The notes below the pieces were generated by a model. That model saw nothing but the letters and a program-made list of their open reading frames with translations, did no database searches and was not told where the DNA came from. The position numbers and the translations under genes were made by a program. Shown piece after piece: positions 33,324 to 40,304 of a stretch of DNA of 51,120 bases. How positions within the stretch are numbered: position 1 is the first letter of the stretch; each line of letters starts with the position of its first letter. Source of the DNA: a virus; IMG/VR virus record IMGVR_UViG_3300003177_000007, positions 1 through 51,120 of that record; one strand, written 5' to 3'.

Positions 33324-33391
33324 GGACTACGCTTACAGTGATTATAGCTTTGCAATGTGTGATATGGGCAGTGTACTATGTCTGTAATTAA
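33320..33391 (+). CDS. Possible 23-residue membrane peptide
   Basis: Starts in an ATGA overlap and overlaps the next gene by 14 bases. Nearly the whole peptide is hydrophobic (LTVIIALQCVIWAVYYV). Too short to classify; supported by coupling and by the membrane gene that follows. Confidence 0.35.
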   Translation: MRTTLTVIIALQCVIWAVYYVCN

Positions 33392-33584
33392 GCTCCTTCT
33401 CGCCCAGTGGGACTACAGCAAGTCGTGGGCACTGGCTCAGATTATGATTATCACGGGCTTCATACTCTTCACATTTATCACAATGACAACTGACTATGCA
33501 GCATATGCATTCGCTTATATCGCTATCATTGTGCTACTCATAGCACATTCAATATTCGGATACAGTAAAGGGGGACAGGGATGA
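33378..33584 (+). CDS. Small two-helix membrane protein, holin-like
   Basis: 68 residues. Two membrane helices (ALAQIMIITGFILFTFIT and YAFAYIAIIVLLIAHSIFG) separated by a short TTDYAA turn, with a Lys/Gly tail. Size and topology fit a class II-type holin, but there is no recognisable endolysin beside it, so the call is weak. Its 3' end is overlapped by a minus-strand ORF (33515-33661). Confidence 0.5.
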   Translation: MSVIKLLLAQWDYSKSWALAQIMIITGFILFTFITMTTDYAAYAFAYIAIIVLLIAHSIFGYSKGGQG

Positions 33585-33661
33585 CAACTTACACAGGCGA
33601 GGAATAGAAGAAGAGATAGCCAGACAATCAGGCTGTAGAAGTTCTCGGTGTGGATTTTCAT
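33515..33661 (-). CDS. Possible short lipoprotein-like peptide, antisense to the holin-like gene
   Basis: 48 residues starting in an ATGA overlap with the upstream minus gene and behind GAGGTGA, a good ribosome site. A hydrophobic N-terminus (FYSLIVWLSLLLFLACVSC) ends in cysteines that could act as a weak lipobox, followed by a Pro-rich CHPCPP. The layout recalls Rz1-type outer spanins. Overlap with a gene on the other strand lowers confidence. Confidence 0.35.
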   Translation of the reverse strand: MKIHTENFYSLIVWLSLLLFLACVSCHPCPPLLYPNIECAMSSTMIAI

Positions 33662-34008
33662 TTTATCACCTCAATCACTGCTGCTCTGATTGCTTCTTCG
33701 TATGTTTTCAATGTGTTTCTTGATGCAGCAGTTTCCAGATTTAAAAACGCCCAACCTGTCCACTCGCCACTGTTTGAACAATCAGGGTCGATAACTATAT
33801 GATGCTTCTCACCGAGCACCTGTACTACATCGTCGCGGGTGGCTGGGTCTGATAGTGTAAATTCTCCATCTTCGTCGGACACGAACTCACCGACTTGGAT
33901 TTCCTCCCCTTCGATCCAAGACCCCATGACAATTTCTGCTTTTTTACCTAACAACTTAGCACCTGCCATATCACTGCTAAGGTTAGTATTGTTTAGATTA
34001 TCACTCAT
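33658..34008 (-). CDS. Acidic protein related to the gene at 21899
   Basis: 116 residues behind GGGAGGCAAAGG. The C-terminal 65 residues (FTLSDPATRDDVVQVLGEK, EWTGWAFLNLETA, AIRAAVIEVI) align with the C-terminal half of the plus-strand protein at 21899-22273, which has a zinc ribbon where this one has an acidic stretch (EGEEIQVGEFVSDEDGE). Unknown function; the family occurs twice in one genome. Confidence 0.58.
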   Translation of the reverse strand: MSDNLNNTNLSSDMAGAKLLGKKAEIVMGSWIEGEEIQVGEFVSDEDGEFTLSDPATRDDVVQVLGEKHHIVIDPDCSNSGEWTGWAFLNLETAASRNTLKTYEEAIRAAVIEVIK

Positions 34009-34234
34009 CCTTTGCCTCCCACCAACGCCCTTCTTTTCCGCAGGTGTGTGTAGTTCTGCATTGAAGCCAATCGCGTAGTCTTTGGTTATCGCAATAGGTT
34101 ACTTGGCTGACTTTAATAACCTCCCCGTCTACGAGGTCTATACGCTCGCTTCTGTTGTTTGGGTGATGGCACTCAAAATATGCGCGTCTTTTATTAGTGT
34201 TCTTGCACCATTTACAATCTTTACAAAGTTTCAC
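34001..34234 (-). CDS. Small cysteine-rich protein, unknown
   Basis: 77 residues from GTG 34234, chosen because GGAGG lies five bases upstream; the longer TTG start is less likely. KLCKDCKWC near the start and CHHP, TYC, QCR, TCGKEGRWWE later make at least one zinc site. Small phage proteins of the form CKDCKWC...CGxxGKWFE are common; role unknown. Overlaps the downstream gene by 8 bases. Confidence 0.58.
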   Translation of the reverse strand: MKLCKDCKWCKNTNKRRAYFECHHPNNRSERIDLVDGEVIKVSQVTYCDNQRLRDWLQCRTTHTCGKEGRWWEAKDE

Positions 34235-34255
34235 GGATGCCTCCAATATTCTTCT

Positions 34256-34780
34256 TCATAGCTCAATAAACCAATCAACACTGTTCCAGTTAGTGCTGCC
34301 TGCTACAGCTAAATCACATAGCCCAGAGTGCCGGTTATGCACTAGGATCTTTGCATCAGTAGCAATATCACGCCCGAAAGCTGGCTGCTTTAGGCCTTTC
34401 TCTCTTACTATCTTACAACAAAAGTACCTCGCACCATCCGGTGTTTCAAATTTACATTCACGATCCACATCCATGTTTACTAGATGAGTCTCCCAAACAA
34501 CGTCTTCGCTGCTAGAATCATAAGGAGTTATTAGAAACCCACCATCAATTACAAACTGCCACTGTGCAGCAGTCACGCCATAATACTCTGGCTCGATTTC
34601 GTAATCTTCTGGCGGGTTAAGCCATGAGAATGAATTAGTGCTTGCATTATACCATGCTCCACCGGCACACCGCACGCGCCTACCCGTGGCCAGCGCATCC
34701 TTAAACTTCTTGTAAGGGTCATTAAGCTTTGCCAATGCTGCCTCCAATTCTTCTTTGCTTGCTTCGTGTACAGGTATCAT
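34256..34780 (-). CDS. Unknown phage protein
   Basis: 174 residues. N-terminal helix (SKEELEAALAKLNDPYKKF) then a beta-rich domain with many aromatics (RRVRCAGGAWYNASTN, SWLNPPEDYEIEPEYYGV, WQFVIDGGFLITPYD). A CDLAV...WNSVDWFIEL end. Starts in an ATGA overlap with the upstream gene. No family recognised. Confidence 0.55.
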   Translation of the reverse strand: MIPVHEASKEELEAALAKLNDPYKKFKDALATGRRVRCAGGAWYNASTNSFSWLNPPEDYEIEPEYYGVTAAQWQFVIDGGFLITPYDSSSEDVVWETHLVNMDVDRECKFETPDGARYFCCKIVREKGLKQPAFGRDIATDAKILVHNRHSGLCDLAVAGSTNWNSVDWFIEL

Positions 34781-35088
34781 ATCTCTACTCCATTCATACG
34801 TAGTATTTCATCCAGTATGTTCGTTTGATTTTTAGCCCCGTAATCTTTTAGACCTCGATCACCACCATCAAAATTCCACTCAGCAGAGTCCATCACCTGT
34901 GGGAATTCGAGCAGGATGTCTGCGAATTGAGCGCGTCCAAAAAGGTGGGGTTCGTAGGGGTAAATGTCGCAGTAAATATTAGTTCCGCAATGCCACTTCG
35001 TTTCGATCATTTCCCCAGCATGCCGGTTATCTGTGCGCGACCACCCCATCAGTTCTGCCAGCTTTAATGATTTCGCGTGCTCATTCAT
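34777..35088 (-). CDS. Unknown phage protein
   Basis: 103 residues from ATG 35088 in a TAATG overlap with the upstream stop, the coupling style used elsewhere in this genome; an in-frame ATG at 35118 is the alternative. Content: MGWSRTDNRH, TKWHCGTNIYCDIYPYEP, ILLEFPQVMDSAEWNFDGG. Unknown function. Confidence 0.55.
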   Translation of the reverse strand: MNEHAKSLKLAELMGWSRTDNRHAGEMIETKWHCGTNIYCDIYPYEPHLFGRAQFADILLEFPQVMDSAEWNFDGGDRGLKDYGAKNQTNILDEILRMNGVEI

Positions 35089-35315
35089 TACTTGGGATAC
35101 CGTCTTGTGCGAGGACATGGATTTATTCGTTCGTCATTCCATCCTTTGCTGGGTGTTACCTTTTGAACATGGCAGTCATCGCAATAGTGTTGTGCTTCAC
35201 AAGCTTCGTCACTAATAATAATGCGCCTTAGTGCTATAAGCTGTTCGACTACAGCATCCCGTGAATCTTTGCTTACAAGGCTCGCCTTTTCATCCTCAGT
35301 CAATACATACTGCAT
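35088..35315 (-). CDS. Small zinc-knuckle protein, unknown
   Basis: 75 residues behind AGGAGAATGAT. An N-terminal helix (EDEKASLVSKDSRDAVVEQL) and a CEAQHYCDDCHVQ cluster that could hold zinc. First gene of the sub-operon 33515-35315. TATAAC at about 35331-35336 on the minus strand, about 16 bases upstream of the start codon, may be a -10 box, without a clear -35. Confidence 0.5.
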   Translation of the reverse strand: MQYVLTEDEKASLVSKDSRDAVVEQLIALRRIIISDEACEAQHYCDDCHVQKVTPSKGWNDERINPCPRTRRYPK

Positions 35316-35465
35316 ATCATTCTCCTATTGTTATATACCAGTGTTTATCGACCGGGAACTCCCAATCCGTTGCCCGCTGGCAGGCGGTGCTTTAGAGCCT
35401 CAGTGATACAACTGATGGTATACTCACCACCATTTATATACCGGCGTACTCCTAGCCGGTGCTGG
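35316..35465 (-). other. Non-coding gap between two minus sub-operons
   Basis: 150 bases with no convincing ORF. On the minus strand two GGTATATA words lie at about 35430 and 35335; each could be a -10 region, and they resemble the right half of the TACC-N5-GGTA sites, but the left half is not conserved. Confidence 0.35.
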
Positions 35466-35648
35466 TCAATTTGGTTCGCGCCGGGGTAGTGCCGGTGCCG
35501 TCCCGGTGCCCTTGCAATATCGGCAGCCATTTCCGTTGACCTGATCGGTTCCTGATCCGCCACAATAAGCGCACGTTCTGATGTCGAGGTTCCGCAGGTC
35601 ACGCTCTAGGAGTTCTGCCCCTTTTTTGGATATTTGTATGGCATTCAT
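35466..35648 (-). CDS. Small DnaJ-type zinc-finger protein
   Basis: 60 residues. Two CxxCxGxG-type knuckles (CAYCGGSGT and CRYCKGTGT) form one DnaJ-like zinc site after a helix (KKGAELLERDLRNLD). Frequent in phages; function unknown. Overlaps the upstream gene as ATGA. A longer ORF in another frame here is judged a shadow. Confidence 0.6.
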   Translation of the reverse strand: MNAIQISKKGAELLERDLRNLDIRTCAYCGGSGTDQVNGNGCRYCKGTGTAPALPRREPN

Positions 35649-35959
35649 CGGTCTGTGCTCCTTCTATTATGTTGAATTTCTATGGTAGGTCTTTTGTCTG
35701 CACACCCATTGCATCCGTCATCGATATTGCTTGTGATGTGGTGGCATCCATAATCCCAATTTGTTGTTATCTCAACCATGCGTCTGCGTTCTGGTGGTGG
35801 GGTGTTATAGGCCACATTTTTTGGGAGTGCTGGTCTAACCTCAGCATTTTCCCACCCATCCTGTGCAAGATACTTTGTATGTCCTTTTACTCGCCCAATG
35901 TTGTCGCTGTGGCAGGTGTATCCGCCTGCTTTTGATAGTGATCCGGGTTCTTTTCGCAT
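35645..35959 (-). CDS. Unknown protein (minus operon)
   Basis: 104 residues from ATG 35959, with GGAG five bases upstream (from the end of the previous gene); the GTG at 35965 is the alternative. Hydrophilic, with GYTCHSDNIGRVKGHTKYL near the start and a CNGC pair with HH near the end that could bind metal. Not recognised. Confidence 0.5.
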   Translation of the reverse strand: MRKEPGSLSKAGGYTCHSDNIGRVKGHTKYLAQDGWENAEVRPALPKNVAYNTPPPERRRMVEITTNWDYGCHHITSNIDDGCNGCADKRPTIEIQHNRRSTDR

Positions 35960-35961
35960 AT

Positions 35962-36366
35962 TCACTCCATGAAGTTGACACAGTCGTCATTCGAGCATTT
36001 GGCGTGCATGTGTCCGTTTGTTTCTGAGATTGAATAGTGCAAGTCGCCGCCACACACCGGGCACGGGATAGTTCCATCTTGTGCCGTCCGGTTTTTCAGA
36101 TCTGCGAAGATGTGTGTGCAAGCGATTAGTTCTTTTGTTTGTTTTTCCATCTTTTGATATTGGGCATGGATTTCAGCTTCGGTCTTCTCATTATAGGAGG
36201 CGCATTTGATTTTGGATTTATTTTCCTTGAAGCAAGGTACCCGTCCTACCCATCCTTTGGTCTTTCCACCAACTATTTTACGGATGTCTATCCCGGCCTT
36301 GCATGGCTGATTTCCTGCAATAGTCAGGCACTTTCCAGTCCAGTATCTGCATCTAATTACCGTCAT
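35962..36366 (-). CDS. Zinc-binding protein, unknown (minus operon)
   Basis: 134 residues. N-terminal IRCRYWTGKCLTIAG and C-terminal CPVCGGDLHYSI...AKCSNDDC are zinc sites, with a coiled-coil-like middle (EAEIHAQYQKMEKQTKEL). The C-terminal ribbon resembles those of phage DNA-processing accessory proteins. Unknown role. Overlaps the next upstream gene by 14 bases. Confidence 0.55.
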   Translation of the reverse strand: MTVIRCRYWTGKCLTIAGNQPCKAGIDIRKIVGGKTKGWVGRVPCFKENKSKIKCASYNEKTEAEIHAQYQKMEKQTKELIACTHIFADLKNRTAQDGTIPCPVCGGDLHYSISETNGHMHAKCSNDDCVNFME

Positions 36367-36568
36367 TGCTTACCCCTTCATCGTCCTCAATGTTTATTTC
36401 GATAATGCTTTCATTATCCCATCCTGCCGAGTTCGCGGCTTCCTTGGATGCGAAGACTGGCAGGAAGCCAATTAGGTTTGCTGGTTTAATGTTAACCGGC
36501 TCCCCTCGAATCATGATTCCCATTTCTTCAAATTTCATTAGTGTTTTACCGACATACCCGACGCTCAT
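36353..36568 (-). CDS. Small acidic protein, unknown (minus operon)
   Basis: 71 residues between the methyltransferase gene and the zinc gene, with ATGA-type overlap upstream. GIMIRGEPVNIKPANLIGFL then an acidic tail IIEINIEDDEG. Not recognised. Confidence 0.5.
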   Translation of the reverse strand: MSVGYVGKTLMKFEEMGIMIRGEPVNIKPANLIGFLPVFASKEAANSAGWDNESIIEINIEDDEGVSNDGN

Positions 36569-38067
36569 TGTGTTGCTCCTTTTGTTGCAGTCATGATTGT
36601 GATATCCAGTTCCGGTAATATTGTCTTGTTGCGGAAGCTGGCGGGGAGTATTGCCACGAGGCGACCTCCGTCCTTTAGCATTTCCGCCGCGTGCTCAATG
36701 TGGGCTTGTGCCCGGCCATCACTGAACGGTGGGTTCATAATGATCCTGTCGTATTTCACTCCGATTCCGCCCCATCCTAGGAAGTCCTGTCGTATCACTC
36801 CGAAACCTTTGGCCTCAAGGATCTTGCAGTTCATTTCGTTGATCTCAATGCATGAGGTGTATTCAATCGGCATGTGCTCGGCAAGCCCACCCTGTCCAGC
36901 CGATGGTTCGAGGCACCAGTTACCATCTTGTATGTCTGCTAACTCGATGGCTCGCTTGGCAATCGGTTCTGGTGTTGGGTAATATTGGTGTGATTTCTGA
37001 TCGGGAATGATTCCGCTCATTGTGATTTCACGAATTACCTCTCTGGCATCGTAGTCGAAGTTGTATGTGCATCCGTCGAGCGTTCCACCTATCGCCTGCA
37101 TTACTTCATCCACCGCTTTTCTTAGGAACTTGTCTTTATCCTTCCATCCGTATCCCATGCTCAGTCCGGAGCCTTCGTACCGCCTGTCTACGATCTCCGT
37201 CAAGACGACGGACGGGATTGGCCGCTGTATCATCTGGAACTCTTTTTTTGGTCGCTTGGCAGGCTGTCTGCGGTGCGGTGCTGGTATCGCCATTGGATGA
37301 AGGTATGCCAGTATCTGATTTAGCCGGTATGCAATGTTTGAATTTATCTCGATGTGGCCAGTTCCTTTTTTATAGACTCGCAGTCTGAATGCCCCTCCAT
37401 CGACCAGATGCCATTTTCCGGTTGTCTTGCGTGCCGATTCAAGAAGGTGCCGGCTTGTTTGATGCGTTGGTTGTCCGGCACCGGTGAAGCGTGCGATAAC
37501 ACATCGCATATCATGTATGAGTCCTTCGTTTTTCCCGCCGGAGTAGCTGCTGTACAGGTACCCGATGATCATTCTCTTGCCAAACCCTTCCGGGCGGTTG
37601 GTGATATGTTCCCCAGACAGGCCGGTGAAGATGCCGTCAACCATTTCTGCAAGGAAGTCCATTCGCTGCGCCATCAGTGATTGCATGGTGTTCATTACCG
37701 TTCCCCTATCGAATGGGGGTGTTTTATGCTCCGTAATGTTTTCATTCCATTCGGTGCGTTTTTTGGAGGGCATGAAGTCAAGTACGTCGGTCATTGCCAT
37801 GGCCTTGCGCCAGTAGTCTGCATCCAGTGCAGCAACCGCACTATCGGCATCGAATATATCTGTTAAGGATCCAAGATAGGTGTGCCTGTTTTTGGCACGG
37901 TATCCGGACAGAAAGTACATTATACTGCCGGTGTTGTTCTTAATTACATCGTTGGTGTTCTCGATGGCCGATCTGGATTTGATGTATCCAGCGAACAGGC
38001 TATCGATAGGTACGGTGGTTGCTGGCAGGAAAATGTCATCTGGCACAACTTCTGTTTCGACACTCAT
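36565..38067 (-). CDS. DUF4942 / DNA N6-adenine methyltransferase (gamma-like)
   Basis: 500 residues. Residues about 25-310 are a DUF4942-type region (SAIENTNDVIKNN; RMDFLAEMVDGIFTGLSG; GYLYSSYSGGKNEGLI). The C-terminal 150 residues are a methyltransferase: YYPTPEPIAKRAIEL, motif I LEPSAGQGGLAEHM near 387, CIEINEMNC, and motif IV NPPF near 445, the motif I-before-IV order of gamma enzymes. Likely methylates adenine in phage DNA. Together with the beta-class fusion at 2954 and the Mom-like gene, this phage has three separate DNA-modification activities. Overlaps both neighbours by four bases. Confidence 0.82.
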   Translation of the reverse strand: MSVETEVVPDDIFLPATTVPIDSLFAGYIKSRSAIENTNDVIKNNTGSIMYFLSGYRAKNRHTYLGSLTDIFDADSAVAALDADYWRKAMAMTDVLDFMPSKKRTEWNENITEHKTPPFDRGTVMNTMQSLMAQRMDFLAEMVDGIFTGLSGEHITNRPEGFGKRMIIGYLYSSYSGGKNEGLIHDMRCVIARFTGAGQPTHQTSRHLLESARKTTGKWHLVDGGAFRLRVYKKGTGHIEINSNIAYRLNQILAYLHPMAIPAPHRRQPAKRPKKEFQMIQRPIPSVVLTEIVDRRYEGSGLSMGYGWKDKDKFLRKAVDEVMQAIGGTLDGCTYNFDYDAREVIREITMSGIIPDQKSHQYYPTPEPIAKRAIELADIQDGNWCLEPSAGQGGLAEHMPIEYTSCIEINEMNCKILEAKGFGVIRQDFLGWGGIGVKYDRIIMNPPFSDGRAQAHIEHAAEMLKDGGRLVAILPASFRNKTILPELDITIMTATKGATQ

Positions 38068-38381
38068 AGTGCAGCATCCTTTTTAGCTTCGGCTGCCTGA
38101 ATGAGTTTTTCGTGGGCATCCATGATGGAGACTGCCTCATATTCACCATTGGCTGCCTGCACGATAAGATATTCATTCGCTGCTTTTTGCAGTTTTGCCT
38201 TCGCGATTCGGATTTTCCTGTCGTATTCTGCTCTGATTTGAGCCTTGGTTTTTGCTTTGTTCGGGTTATGAATGCCACAATACCATTTACCATTAACTTC
38301 AAACTTCCCTGTTCTCCCGCATGGTATTCCACTGTAACAAGTGGCACCGTAAATTGTTTCACTACAAACGTGATTTGTCAT
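38064..38381 (-). CDS. Small zinc-binding / coiled-coil protein
   Basis: 105 residues behind GGAGG. N-terminal CSETIYGATCYSGIPCGRTG and WYCGIHN form a Cys/His site; the rest is a basic coiled coil (KTKAQIRAEYDRKIRIAKAK). First gene of the methyltransferase sub-operon, 56 bases after the TACC-N5-GGTA site. Unknown function. Confidence 0.55.
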   Translation of the reverse strand: MTNHVCSETIYGATCYSGIPCGRTGKFEVNGKWYCGIHNPNKAKTKAQIRAEYDRKIRIAKAKLQKAANEYLIVQAANGEYEAVSIMDAHEKLIQAAEAKKDAAL

Positions 38382-38436
38382 GTTTTCCTCCGTGTGGTTC
38401 GTTAGGGCGACGATACCAGTAAAACGGCGGCGAGTC

Positions 38437-38449
38437 TACCAGATAGGTA
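38437..38449 (-). promoter_or_regulatory. TACC-N5-GGTA operator/promoter, copy 4 (minus)
   Basis: On the minus strand TACC-TATCT-GGTA runs into TAGACT as -10. The -35 side (CCAAAA) is poor, so this member may depend on an activator or be weak. It lies just past the stop of the 38450 gene. Confidence 0.55.
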
Positions 38450-38701
38450 TTACTCTTTTGGCTTCCACCCCATCTCATGGACACTTGGTCGTGTGCAGCC
38501 ACACCATATTCGTGTTTCCACCTTTCCGCCGGGCACTTCTCGCTTATCCTGTCTGGCCAACAGGTAACTACAATACCGAACGTCACAGCTGGCGATTGGC
38601 TGGTATTCTGTCGAAGACAGGCAGAATACCATTGGTATCCCAACGCCTTTTTCTGCATCAGGGTTGGTGCTTCTTATTTCTATTTTGAGTTCCTTGGCCA
38701 T
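38450..38701 (-). CDS. Small cysteine-rich protein, unknown
   Basis: 83 residues. Beta-rich with CDVRYCSYLL and IWCGCTRP cysteines (KELKIEIRSTNPDAEKGVGI at the start). The last codon touches the TACC-N5-GGTA site that follows. Not recognised. Confidence 0.5.
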   Translation of the reverse strand: MAKELKIEIRSTNPDAEKGVGIPMVFCLSSTEYQPIASCDVRYCSYLLARQDKREVPGGKVETRIWCGCTRPSVHEMGWKPKE

Positions 38702-38710
38702 CTTTCAGCC

Positions 38711-38908
38711 TTAATTTATGACGGCGAGGAATAAGCCGTAGATGAACACAATAATAATTCCAGCAGCGATGATTGCCGCTGCAACCGATTTTGATAAAAT
38801 CCTGCGTGCGGCAGCGACCGGACTAACTGACGGCTTCACTTCTCCGCACTCCAAACATTCAAGCTCGTCATCTGATTTTCGGATCCAGACCTCATGATTA
38901 CATTCCAT
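38711..38908 (-). CDS. Zinc ribbon plus membrane helix protein
   Basis: 65 residues from ATG 38908 (AGGGAG six bases upstream; the GTG two codons earlier is less likely). An N-terminal ribbon (CNHEVWIRKSDDELECLEC) is followed by a C-terminal membrane helix (VAAAIIAAGIIIVFIYGLFL). Probably a membrane-anchored small zinc protein facing the cytoplasm. Role unknown. Confidence 0.55.
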   Translation of the reverse strand: MECNHEVWIRKSDDELECLECGEVKPSVSPVAAARRILSKSVAAAIIAAGIIIVFIYGLFLAVIN

Positions 38909-38925
38909 ATACACTCCCTTTGTTT

Positions 38926-39270
38926 TTATGTTGTGGCGAACGATTCACATACGTCCATGTACATGACGTATATTCCGTGCTTTCGTGCTTCTTTAATTTC
39001 CGCTGTCACTCCGATTGAATTTTGCCATCCGGGCAGCTTCAGAACGAGGATGCTCTCGCACATAAGCATCATGTCTATGCAGTATTCATTCCAGAACTGG
39101 AAGTCGCCCTTCATGTTGTGTTTCTCTGCCATGGCGTGCCCATGCACGATTGGGCTGATGATGTGAATTCCATTGTTGATCAGGCGAGCCGTTGCTTCCA
39201 TTGCGGCGTGGTATCGTTTCTCTCTCACTGCCGGGTCTTCGTGAGAGTAAGGTGATGCGAGATATATCAT
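38926..39270 (-). CDS. DUF1937 / nucleoside deoxyribosyltransferase-like protein
   Basis: 114 residues from ATG 39270 behind AGGGGA; the longer frame overlaps the upstream gene. IYLASPYSHEDPAVREKRY, GIHIISPIVHGHAMAE, DMMLMCESILVLKLPGW and GVTAEIKEARKHGI are the conserved blocks of the DUF1937/NDT-like Rossmann fold. Relatives cleave or transfer nucleoside bases. In this phage it could act on nucleotides or nucleotide signals; substrate unknown. Confidence 0.75.
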   Translation of the reverse strand: MIYLASPYSHEDPAVREKRYHAAMEATARLINNGIHIISPIVHGHAMAEKHNMKGDFQFWNEYCIDMMLMCESILVLKLPGWQNSIGVTAEIKEARKHGIYVMYMDVCESFATT

Positions 39271-39488
39271 ACTGGTTCCCCTAATCGTCTGGCAATCTCT
39301 TTGCACTCCCAGCATGGTTCAGTGATCCCGGGGTAATCGTTTGCGCGAATTGCATCATCTCTTTTTTCCTTTTGGTATGCCAGCACCTTTTTTACCCCGG
39401 CCAGCGTACCGTCGGTATTCTCTTTGATATGCTTGAGTTGTTTTAACGTAATTCTTTTATGCCATTTAGCTGTTCGCCTGATCTTCAT
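39267..39488 (-). CDS. Small basic protein, unknown (minus operon)
   Basis: 73 residues, overlapping the DUF1937 start as ATGA. Basic helix-rich N-terminus (KWHKRITLKQLKHIKENTDG) and a CWEC pair near the end. Overlaps the upstream gene by 23 bases. Not recognised. Confidence 0.5.
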   Translation of the reverse strand: MKIRRTAKWHKRITLKQLKHIKENTDGTLAGVKKVLAYQKEKRDDAIRANDYPGITEPCWECKEIARRLGEPV

Positions 39489-39894
39489 TTAGCCTCCCCT
39501 CTGGTTTGCGCCATACCCCATAGACACACCTTCCTTTTGGCAATCTTCTGCTATCATGGTTGTCGAAAATGTATCCATTAATGATTGCAACGAAGTGCCT
39601 ACTTACTCTGGCAACTCCAGTTCCTGTTATTTCGTGAAGCTTCAACCTCGGCTCTGATTTCTTAGCTTGGGTGGCTTGCCATTGGTATCCCATCTCTACG
39701 AGCAGATTATTGAATTTTGGTGCGCTCATACCCTTGACTGCCCGGAATCCTTTTTTATAGCATAGTCTGTATGCTTCCGAGTACGCAATATTTTCTATAA
39801 TTGCCAAGGCACGGACGGCGCAATCTCCAGCCAGACCTTTCCTGCCAGCTGCAGCCCGTCCGCCATCAGTGTATATCCATCCATTACCCTGCAT
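39466..39894 (-). CDS. Cysteine-peptidase-like phage protein
   Basis: 142 residues from ATG 39894; the 53 extra codons of the longer frame are a shadow of the upstream gene. GDCAVRALAIIEN with a conserved Cys, then RHFVAIINGYIFDNHD with His and Asn/Asp, is the layout of a papain-like fold (Cys-His-Asp/Asn) seen in many small phage proteins. Catalysis is unproven. GVWRKPEG ends the domain. Confidence 0.6.
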   Translation of the reverse strand: MQGNGWIYTDGGRAAAGRKGLAGDCAVRALAIIENIAYSEAYRLCYKKGFRAVKGMSAPKFNNLLVEMGYQWQATQAKKSEPRLKLHEITGTGVARVSRHFVAIINGYIFDNHDSRRLPKGRCVYGVWRKPEGRLNEDQANS

Positions 39895-40189
39895 TGCGCT
39901 CTGCCTGCTTTTTAATGAACCGCCCGGCTTCCGCCCTAAACCTGAGTGGTACCGAACCACCTTCGTCGAATGTTTCTGCCATCTTGCCGCCATTGATGTA
40001 TCCGTGTGACCTGTCCAGCAGCATTCCATCCAGATCATGTTCATCCCGGACAAGGCATACGTTCACCTTTACTGCGAATACTTGATTGATTTCCATATCG
40101 AGATTCGCAAGCTTTTTTGCAAAGCTCATATCTACTATGTCTTCATGTTCATCAACTTTCTCTGCTTTCCATTCGTATGTTACTGGCAT
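39884..40189 (-). CDS. Unknown protein, first gene of the long minus operon
   Basis: 101 residues behind GATGGAGGAACT. Acidic N-terminus (EWKAEKVDEHEDIVDMSFAK), beta centre (QVFAVKVNVCLVRDE) and a basic C-terminal helix (RFRAEAGRFIKKQAER). Directly under the TACC-N5-GGTA promoter. Not recognised. Confidence 0.55.
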   Translation of the reverse strand: MPVTYEWKAEKVDEHEDIVDMSFAKKLANLDMEINQVFAVKVNVCLVRDEHDLDGMLLDRSHGYINGGKMAETFDEGGSVPLRFRAEAGRFIKKQAERNAG

Positions 40190-40233
40190 AGTTCCTCCAT
40201 CGGCCTTTTTTGTGTGGTTTCCCGCATGGGTTG

Positions 40234-40262
40234 ATGCTACCGGAAAGGTAGTGATAGGTCAA
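40234..40262 (-). promoter_or_regulatory. Promoter with TACC-N5-GGTA operator, copy 5 (minus)
   Basis: On the minus strand TTGACC, 17 bases, TAGCAT. The operator TACC-TTTCC-GGTA (40238-40250) lies in the spacer, overlaps the -10 box and is identical in its 13 bases to the copy at 10527. Divergent to the GTCGTGAC motif at 40305. Confidence 0.68.
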
Positions 40263-40304
40263 GTTATGCAATTTCGTTCGATTGATTCTTTTGCTGTTTG
40301 GTAG

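Noticed and set aside
33581-33607. Eight-codon ORF after the holin-like gene
   Set aside because: Too short, no support beyond an ATGA overlap.
35345-35602. 85-residue minus-strand ORF overlapping the DnaJ-type zinc gene
   Set aside because: The zinc knuckles are in the other frame; this one has no domain and no ribosome site.
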